DNA from: Hordeum vulgare subsp. vulgare | Taxonomy: Eukaryota > Streptophyta > Magnoliopsida > Poales > Poaceae | Assembly (NCBI RefSeq): GCF_904849725.1 | Contig: NC_058519.1 | Coordinates: 535,998,316-536,062,315, forward strand | Reading direction: 5' to 3' | DNA: 64,000 nt | Part shown: positions 57,978-64,000 of the stretch, piece after piece | How positions within the stretch are numbered: position 1 is the stretch's first letter | Layout of the letters: each line of letters opens with the position of its first letter | Position numbers and translations under genes: made by a program | Notes under the pieces: model-generated | The model's database searches: none | The model's input: the letters and a program-made list of their open reading frames with translations, nothing else | What the model was told of the DNA's origin: nothing

Positions 57978-59083
57978 GAGGATTTGCGGTGCGTAGGTAC
58001 GTGGAGCGATGTTGGTAGCCATGGAAATGGCGTCGTGTGAGCTTGCCTGGCCATTGGCTTGGGCCAGATTCGCCGCCGGTCATTGATAGTCTCAGAGTCG
58101 TGTCCCCCCAATCCACTTGACACGAGCTAGCGATGCAGGTGTAGGTGCCTCCTATGATGGATGCGCCTACCGAGTTTCACGGACTGATGCCGGGCTAGGA
58201 GGCGATGAAGTGTCATCGCTGTTCCTATTTGTGGTCGTGTGCCTTGTGACGTGGGCGTCACACGATATCTCGCGACAGGGACGCCGACGCAGCGGCCCCG
58301 AATGGCGGGCCGCATGGTTGATCTCCGGCACGCATCATTGCGTTAGTGATGGTTCCTCTCCGGGTTGTGTAGGCAACGGGAGGGGTGGCGATGGGTGGCT
58401 CGGACACACTCTTTCTTTGGATGGGTGGCTTCCTGATCCAGGTCTCGGGTGTCGACTCCGCCGCGCTCCTCTTGGCGACCTCGTGGGGGCATGGGTGAGT
58501 TGCCAAGTGAAAGCTTTGTGCCATGGCTCCGACGACGGCGACACCCGCGGGTGCCGCGCTCTTCTTGAAGACGTCGTTGTGGTTCTTCTGCTTGTGCCCG
58601 AGTCCCGGGTGAAGACCTTTGTCTGTATGGACTCGACAACGACGACACTCGGCGTCGTATTCCCTCTTGGGGGCGTTGTCGTGTAGCTTAGCTGTGCTAG
58701 GTCGTAGCATGGGGGTGTGTAGTACTTTCGGTGCTACACGTACTCGCGTGCGTTTGCGTTTGCCACATATCTTAGGATCGGCTCAGAGTGCTCCCACACC
58801 ATCTCGTATCATTCGGGCGTGTAATTCTTAGGTTGTTGCGGTCTGTTTTAAAGTGAAATATAGAGAAGTTTGGTGCATACTTTGTAGTTTTTCGTGTATT
58901 TTGAAATAATGGCAGTATAAGCAAACGACTAACCACATGTAAAGCATTATAGTCCGTACATAGCATTTTCTTGTAAAAAATATCATTATTATAATCAAAT
59001 GAGAAATGCACACACAACGTGCCCCTGACCCAAGACCAATGAAGCGATACGAATGGAAACTAGTGATGTCAAAGCTCTATACA
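57978..59083. other. Unclassified, probably repeat-derived DNA
   Basis: The GC-rich section 58100-58760 has open frames in several overlapping frames on both strands (up to 189 codons). The texture of 58500-58850 (GTTGTGGTTCTTCTGCTTGT, GGGTGAAGACCTTTGTC) is familiar to me from repeated Triticeae DNA, but I cannot assign a family. No gene is called. Confidence 0.4.
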
Positions 59084-59156
59084 TACTCCCCCATCCATGA
59101 ATAAGTGTATATCTACCTTTTGTCCCAAGTCTATGTTTTAAATTTTTGACCAACTA

Positions 59157-59385
59157 CTCCCTCCTTTTTTATTTACCCCACATATTAGGTTTGTCTAAAG
59201 TTAAACTTTATATGCTTTTAACAAGCTTGTGGAAAATATACCATTGGATTCATCATTGCAGATATTTTCACATTATAAAATTTGTTGCTATAAATATTCA
59301 TATTGCTTTTTACAAACTTAATCAAATTTTATAAAGTTTGACTTCAATCAAAGCTAATATGCTGAGTAAATAAAAACTGATGGAG
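59157..59385. mobile_element. Stowaway MITE, 229 bp
   Basis: The left end CTCCCTCCTTTTTTATTTAC and the right end (reverse complement CTCCATCAGTTTTTATTTAC) are flanked by TA at 59155-59156 and 59386-59387. The target and the CTCC end are those of Mariner-related Stowaway elements. Confidence 0.9.
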
Positions 59386-59411
59386 TATATAGAAAAGATT
59401 AGTAACATAAA

Positions 59412-59662
59412 CTTCCTCCTTTTTTTTACTTTTGCATATAAAATTTGGTCAAAGTCAAGCTAACAAAGTTTGATCAAATTTATATAAAAAATATCAACAA
59501 CTATAATAGTCAAGTTATATGTCATGGAAGTTAATTTGATAATGCATCCGATAATATCGATTTCATACTATGAATGCTGATATATTTCTATAAACTTAAT
59601 AAGCTTTATAAAGATTGGTTTTGTCCAAATTTTATATGCAAACTAAAAAGAAACGGAGGAAG
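59412..59662. mobile_element. Stowaway-like MITE, 251 bp
   Basis: The ends CTTCCTCCTTTTTTTTACTT and (reverse complement) CTTCCTCCGTTTCTTTTTAG pair and are followed inward by GCATATAAAATTTGG on both sides. TA is present on the right (59663-59664) and appears mutated on the left. Confidence 0.82.
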
Positions 59663-59821
59663 TATGACATCAACTTGGTATATTACAAAAGTATATTTTA
59701 AAACAGATTTATTGATACTAATTTAGTGTTATAAATGCGTTACTTTTTTCATAAAGTTTATCAAAGTTTTAAAATTTGAACTTACGGTAAAAGTTGGAGG
59801 TACATTTATTCATGAACGGAG

Positions 59822-60540
59822 AAAATACGGATATATGCAGTTAACATATAGTTAAACACAAGTGCACCCAACTCAAACTTTGAGATGTCGCTAGATTACG
59901 GTACCTTGACCAATGCCAATCCGCGTTGCTTATCCGGCAACGGCAGCAGGCATGGGCGCATGGCCCAAGCTGCCAAGCAATCACCACCTCAGCGCTGACC
60001 CAGTCTTTGTTTCCACAAAAAAGAAATATAAAAAAAAGGGAAAAACTAACCTTCAGACGTCTGATCAGAGGATAGTCGTCAGACGGGCCACGTGCCATTG
60101 ATCCATGTTGGATCTCATGGCTGGGGACGCAGTAAAATTCCTGTGCCAACTTTTTAAAGTACTTCCCTAATTTTTGCATCCACGCTCTCCCCTAATCACT
60201 CCTTGTCCCGAATTAATTGCCCCAGAATCCCTAACCAACTCACCTCACCCGGTTCCTATCTCTCGCGTACCTGTCCCTCCTCAGCGTCGTCATTGTCGTT
60301 CCCCTTCGCCGCCCCGGCCTCCTCTCCACGTCGATGGTGCGCCATCAAGCCCGGTGGCAGGACGGGGACGGGCCGACGAACTGCTCGTCCACGATCTTGC
60401 AAACTACAAATTCATTTTTATGTTCACCAAGATCGGACCCTGCTCCTCTTGCAGTCGTGGCATGCAGTCGACCTCGCTGGAGCGTCGTCACATACATTTT
60501 GCTGGTACCACATGTGGCAGGTTGTACGAATCTAATTAAG
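59822..60540. other. Unassigned region with a TCAGACGTCTGA palindrome
   Basis: CAGACGTCTG occurs at 60055-60064, followed by GTCGTCAGACGGGCC, which resembles a DNA-transposon end. Short open frames at 60174-60546 overlap in three frames and are not supported as a gene. Confidence 0.35.
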
Positions 60541-61900
60541 TTCTGATTCTCATCATTCATACCATGCTTCATACATATTGTATTTTTGCATCGAACATCC
60601 ATATCAGCTAGCTTCATATTTATCATACTAGCGCTTACCGAGTCTAGTCCGCCTCATACATTTCTAACTCATTCTACAATGAGTTTAGTTTTGCTTGATC
60701 CGCATGTCTGATGTATGTTTGCAGATGTCACATGTTTTCTTAATTGAAAACTAAATCATGCTTCCGGAATTTCACATATATTATGCACAAGAAAGTTAGA
60801 ATTAGTTTGAACCACTACATATAAATCTTTTGTATTCCCATTTAGAAAGAAATATATGTGCATCCACCATGTAGATATTATGTTGAGATTTTATGCATAT
60901 GACGCATTTAAAAATTTCATGATTCCTATGAACCATACTTTTCTTCGTGGTGTACAAGTTTCATATGCCACATATATAGTTATGCTTCATATGTTTCACA
61001 CCGTGCTTCTACATTTCGTTCAGTTTGCTTCATTTCCATGCTTTGTATATTGTATCATAAGAATCATCTTTCTATACACATGAGACAACTCATACTTCTA
61101 AATTTATGCAAGATTTTTTTAGGGCCTAAATTTCTGCAAGGTTGACGGAAGCGGAAAAACATGCTTTGCTAATGGTCGATTCTGGCCCTAACATGCAGCG
61201 TGTGATCAAGCATCTCAATGCCGAGTATTATGGTCATGAGCTTGAAAGCAAACAACCATAGGCGCCCTCGGTTGCTTAGAGAAAAATATCTATGGATAAT
61301 GAAGCGTGATTTATTGTGTTGGAAACTTCATTTTCCTATTATGGAAGCAAAATGTTTACTCTGTATTTGTATTTGCATTTGTTACTTGGTGGAAACAGTA
61401 TTTTGATGCCTGAAAGCCAAATAAACCATTACATACAGCAAAAGGTTCGGCCAAATGTGTAAATTCTTTACTTTGTGGCAGTGTATATTCTTCTTTTCTG
61501 CTTCGAGACAATTACTTTTGCAAAGAAAATGTTCTCCAAAATGTGAATATTATTTTTGGCACACCAAGTAACGCTTCCAAAGCAACTAAAAAATGCTACC
61601 ATATCGTGAAAATAATGCTTCCATAGATAGAAAATAAAATGATTTGTATCATACTGTCGAATAATATCTTTTCATGACAACATAAAAGGATGCTTCATAA
61701 ATAAAAAAGTAAGGTTTCCGTGCAACCTTACCCTGAAGAATTCACATCTGCAAAAAAATAGTTTTATATATGTATCTTTGTTGGAAGCAAATCACAATAA
61801 AAAACATGTTGCACTGCAAAAATAATTCATTGACAAAAATAATTGTATTTATAGATATTTGTTTGTTGGAAGAAAATCACAAGCACTTACTAAGAAACTG
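60541..61900. other. AT-rich region with recurrent TGCTTC/GGAAGC motif
   Basis: GCTTC or its complement GAAGC recurs about fourteen times in 1.35 kb, often as ATGCTTCC or ATGCTTCAT (for example near 60566, 60758, 60985, 61024, 61571, 61616, 61688) and later as TTGGAAGCAAATCAC-like strings (61779, 61867). No open frame of note. It looks transposon-derived but I cannot name the family. Confidence 0.45.
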
Positions 61901-62190
61901 ATTAGACGTAATTAGTGGGAAAATCCCGTAATTAACGTGGTACACTCTTTAATGAAACAATCAAACACACAAAGCATGGGGTTGTACCACCACATCTGAC
62001 CAACATGATACATCCCATCCTACGGCCAATTACTGGTCTGATGGGAAGCAGGGATCAGTAGTCTAATCCCTAGCGTCTCCCCTACAAAAATGAGGGAGTA
62101 CTACGGAGCTATTCGTCGCTTCAAATCTCCCCGACCCTTCCACCTTCTTCCTCGCTTCTCTCCCGCGCGGCGCCAAAACACCAGTCCGCC
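61901..62190 (+). other. Upstream region of the BIR-like gene
   Basis: About 290 bp without a recognisable repeat. No convincing TATA box; the start codon lies in the context CCGCCATGT, favourable for a plant start. Confidence 0.35.
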
Positions 62191-62850
62191 ATGTCTCCCT
62201 TGCTCCTCCTCCTCCTGGCTCTAGCCCTCCCGCTAGCGCTATCCACGCCGGGGTCGGCGTCGGAGACCCAGGAGGACGACCTACGGTGCTTACACGGCGT
62301 CAAGAGCGCCCTCAAGGACCCCGACGGCCGCCTCTCGTCGTGGACCTTCGGCAACACCTCGGCGGGCGCCGTCTGCGAGTTCCCCGGAATCACCTGCTGG
62401 AACCCGCAGGAGTCGCGCGTCCTCGAGCTCTCGCTCGCCGGCTTCGGCGTCCAGGGTAACGTCCCCTCCGCGCTAAAATACTGCCGGTCAAGCACCTCGC
62501 TCGACCTCTCCAAGAACGCGCTCGAGGGGCCGATCCCGCCCGCGCTATGCGACTGGCTGCCCTTCCTCGTCAACCTCGACCTCTCCGGCAACCGGTTCTC
62601 CGGGCCGCTCCCCTCCGAGCTCGTCAACTGCCGCTTCCTCAACTCCCTCAAGCTCAGCCACAACAACTTCTCCGGCCAGATCCCCGCGTCGCTGTCGCGG
62701 CTGGTGCGGCTCAAGTCGCTCGACCTCTCTGAGAACCGGCTCGACGGCCAGATCCCGCCCCAGCTCGGCGCGACATTCCCCAAGGAATCCTTCTCCGGGA
62801 ATCCGGGCCTGTGTGGACGCCCTGTATCCTCGCGCTGCGGCCGCGATTAG
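62191..62850 (+). CDS. BIR2/BIR3-like LRR ectodomain protein lacking membrane and kinase parts
   Basis: A single uninterrupted 219-codon frame. Residues 1 to about 24 are a signal peptide (MSPLLLLLLALALPLALSTP). The LRR N-terminal cap follows with paired cysteines (DDLRCLHGVKSALKDPDGRL to GITCWNP). Five leucine-rich repeats follow (for example LSLAGFGVQGNVPSAL, LDLSKNALEGPIPPALC, LDLSGNRFSGPLPSEL, LKLSHNNFSGQIPASL, LDLSENRLDGQIPPQL), then the cap GNPGLCGRPVSSRCG and a stop two codons later. This layout and the 5-LRR length match the whole extracellular part of BIR2/BIR3-type pseudokinase receptors, which associate with SERK co-receptors such as BAK1 in immune and brassinosteroid signalling. 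The transmembrane helix and pseudokinase (about 350 further residues in the family) are absent, and no trace was found downstream. It could be a secreted partner of SERK proteins or simply a gene fragment. Strong C-rich codon bias, like many grass genes, argues against old decay. Confidence 0.82.
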   Translation: MSPLLLLLLALALPLALSTPGSASETQEDDLRCLHGVKSALKDPDGRLSSWTFGNTSAGAVCEFPGITCWNPQESRVLELSLAGFGVQGNVPSALKYCRSSTSLDLSKNALEGPIPPALCDWLPFLVNLDLSGNRFSGPLPSELVNCRFLNSLKLSHNNFSGQIPASLSRLVRLKSLDLSENRLDGQIPPQLGATFPKESFSGNPGLCGRPVSSRCGRD

Positions 62851-63300
62851 CAGATCGACAACGAAATTTAATCACACAAGAGTATTACTTCAATAGAACT
62901 AGGCTTTATAAATAAAGCAAACATTCTTATACACCAGTCTCAGAAGATAAACGTAGAAGTATATGTTGTACTACCGCTGTTACGTCAAAATAAATAAAAA
63001 TATACATCACGTGAGAAGTAAGAGCACCTGCAAAGCGCCGTTCAAACGGACGACTCACTTTACACGTATTTTGTCCATTTAGATCTTGTTATTATAGTTC
63101 AATCGGCCGGCTCTATTCTTGTCAACACAGAAATCAATCTGTAACTTCAAAAAAGACTCGCGGCTAAAAATCATTCCAGCGGACATGCCAGACTAAGAAC
63201 ACCGCATAATTCATGTTAACACATTTGTCTGCGATCGGTACACATGCGGACAAAAAAAAAAAGTTCAACCACGCCATCTCAGTTATAGACATGCTGGCAC
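62851..63300. other. Downstream flank of the BIR-like gene
   Basis: An AATAAA motif at about 62910-62916 could serve as a poly(A) signal. The rest shows scattered Harbinger-like words (CAAACGGACGACTCAC near 63044) but no defined element. Confidence 0.4.
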
Positions 63301-64000
63301 ACTATTTTTTTTAGAAAATAAGGATGACCCCGGCCTCTGCATCTCGGAGATGCACGCGGTCATTTTATTGATTATTTTCGAGGACATTATAAAGTATTAC
63401 AACAATATGTCTGAATCCACCAACTTCGCAATAGCTGTCGCTACTTCTATTCATATGATGAAGGGGTGCTAGCTGGGCCACATATCCAGACCAGCTACCT
63501 AATCCTAACATAAAAAACCGGGAGCCCCAGCAGAGTCGGTCGGGCCATCTGCCACATACCGGGTCTAGGGCACAAAACCGATCTCACACACTCGTGTGTT
63601 GTCGCCGCCATCTTCCACCGGTCCGTCTTCAGAGCAGATATTGAGGCTTCTACCTTGTGTAGCCACTCTGCCATCGACGTCACCATGACGCCAGACAGCT
63701 ACCTCCTCCCGCGCGAGTCCATCTTCACGCATTGGTCGCCGAGTCCCCACAGCAATATGCCGCCGATATCCGCCGGTATCAATGTGTGAGATGAAGCACC
63801 GCTCCATCATTCCTCCAGCCATCACTTGCTCCAGAACGATGCCCCCAGGAGGGAAGGCGATAAAACGCCATCATCGTTCGATCCAGGAAGACCCAGATCT
63901 AGGGTTTCCCCCGGAGCATCCCGAGCCTGATGACGCAAACAACAAAGCCGTTGCTTCACGAGACGAGCGCCGCTGACGTCACAGCCTCCAAGATGAAGCT
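63301..64000 (-). mobile_element. Probable LINE 3' fragment, minus strand
   Basis: On the minus strand the sequence ends in GATGCAGAGGCCGGGGTCAT, then CCTTATTTTCTAAAAAAAAT, a 3' end with an A-rich tail that I associate with Triticeae non-LTR retrotransposons. The section 63560-63990 (CCATCATCGTTCGATCCAGG, TAGGGTTTCCCCCGGAGCAT) also occurs widely in these genomes as I recall. Short open frames on both strands are not supported as genes. It runs out of the window. Confidence 0.4.

Larger units (their letters stand above)
59086..59821. mobile_element. Outer Stowaway-like MITE containing two more
   Basis: Its left end CTCCCCCATCCATGAATAAG (59086) pairs with the right end, whose reverse complement is CTCCGTTCATGAATAAATG (59821). 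TA precedes the left end at 59084-59085. Two further MITEs sit inside. Confidence 0.75.

Noticed and set aside
58117..58710. Open frames of 189 (plus) and 150 (minus) codons
   Set aside because: They overlap each other and resemble repeated non-coding DNA; no start context or domain supports either.
60174..60546. Three overlapping frames of 70-121 codons as a short gene
   Set aside because: The frames compete for the same bases, and no signal, domain or splice structure supports one over the others.
62191..62850. Calling this a full LRR receptor kinase
   Set aside because: The frame stops before any membrane helix, and no kinase-like sequence is visible in the following 1.1 kb.

Overview
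This is a nuclear genomic segment from a large-genome grass of the Triticeae (wheat, barley, rye or Aegilops type). The assignment rests on LTRs that I recognise as the BARE/Angela/WIS Copia group (rc starts TGTTGG, 'CCTCTAGGGCATATTTCCAACA'-type ends split across 5333-5338 and 8146-8151), on Sirevirus-type Copia elements, on Athila-like Gypsy elements with repeated AAGCTTGGGGATGC motifs, and on grass Stowaway, Harbinger, MULE and Helitron elements. Transposon-derived DNA makes up most of the window. There is no prokaryotic gene organisation, CRISPR array or rRNA/tRNA gene that I can support.

Layout. 1-8151: two minus-strand BARE/Angela-type Copia copies; the 5' LTR of one (3529-5338) sits inside the untranslated leader of the other (5339-6334, LTR 6335-8151). 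8152-11078: minus-strand Gypsy remnant with a broken gag and no pol. 11079-17753: plus-strand Sirevirus-like Copia with a 5' LTR (11079-13976) that is itself split by a solo LTR of a related family (12134-13700, perfect GTGCC target duplication); its gag, protease and integrase are decayed and cut off by a minus-strand Gypsy 3' LTR (17754-19337) plus that element's 3' untranslated region (to about 21725). 22092-22706: an interlocked inverted-repeat MITE structure.

The clearest host gene is at 23737-27401: seven exons with GT-AG introns and an uninterrupted 416-residue reading frame encoding a membrane-anchored kelch/galactose-oxidase-like beta-propeller protein. Downstream lie a Tourist-like MITE, a GC-rich degenerate minisatellite, a MULE (30487-31608) with a perfect 9-bp target duplication carrying a decayed GRF-zinc-finger gene, and a Harbinger-like element (31657-44888) that carries another GRF-type fragment and a SANT/Myb-like fragment.

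That Harbinger-like element is split by a structurally complete 10.3-kb Sirevirus (33511-43844) with two near-identical 2.4-kb LTRs, primer site and polypurine tract, but with gag only: protease, integrase, reverse transcriptase and RNase H are absent and replaced by a 3.2-kb non-coding stretch studded with polypurine-tract-like motifs. From 45.4 to 47 kb there are two Helitron-like elements, one with and one without a cargo. From 47.5 to 58 kb there is a second retrotransposon nest (Gypsy LTR, two oppositely oriented Sirevirus-type LTR pieces, Gypsy pol end plus LTR, and a plus-strand BARE/Angela element with its 3' LTR). 59.1-59.8 kb is a three-deep Stowaway MITE nest. At 62191-62850 is an intact 219-codon frame matching only the extracellular half of a BIR2/BIR3-type LRR receptor pseudokinase. 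The window ends in a probable LINE 3' fragment.

The most interesting observations are the family-specific palindrome arrays upstream of the TATA box in four Sirevirus-type LTRs, the gag-only Sirevirus, the GRF-carrying MULE and Harbinger-like neighbours, the interlocked inverted repeat upstream of the kelch gene, and the ectodomain-only BIR-like gene.
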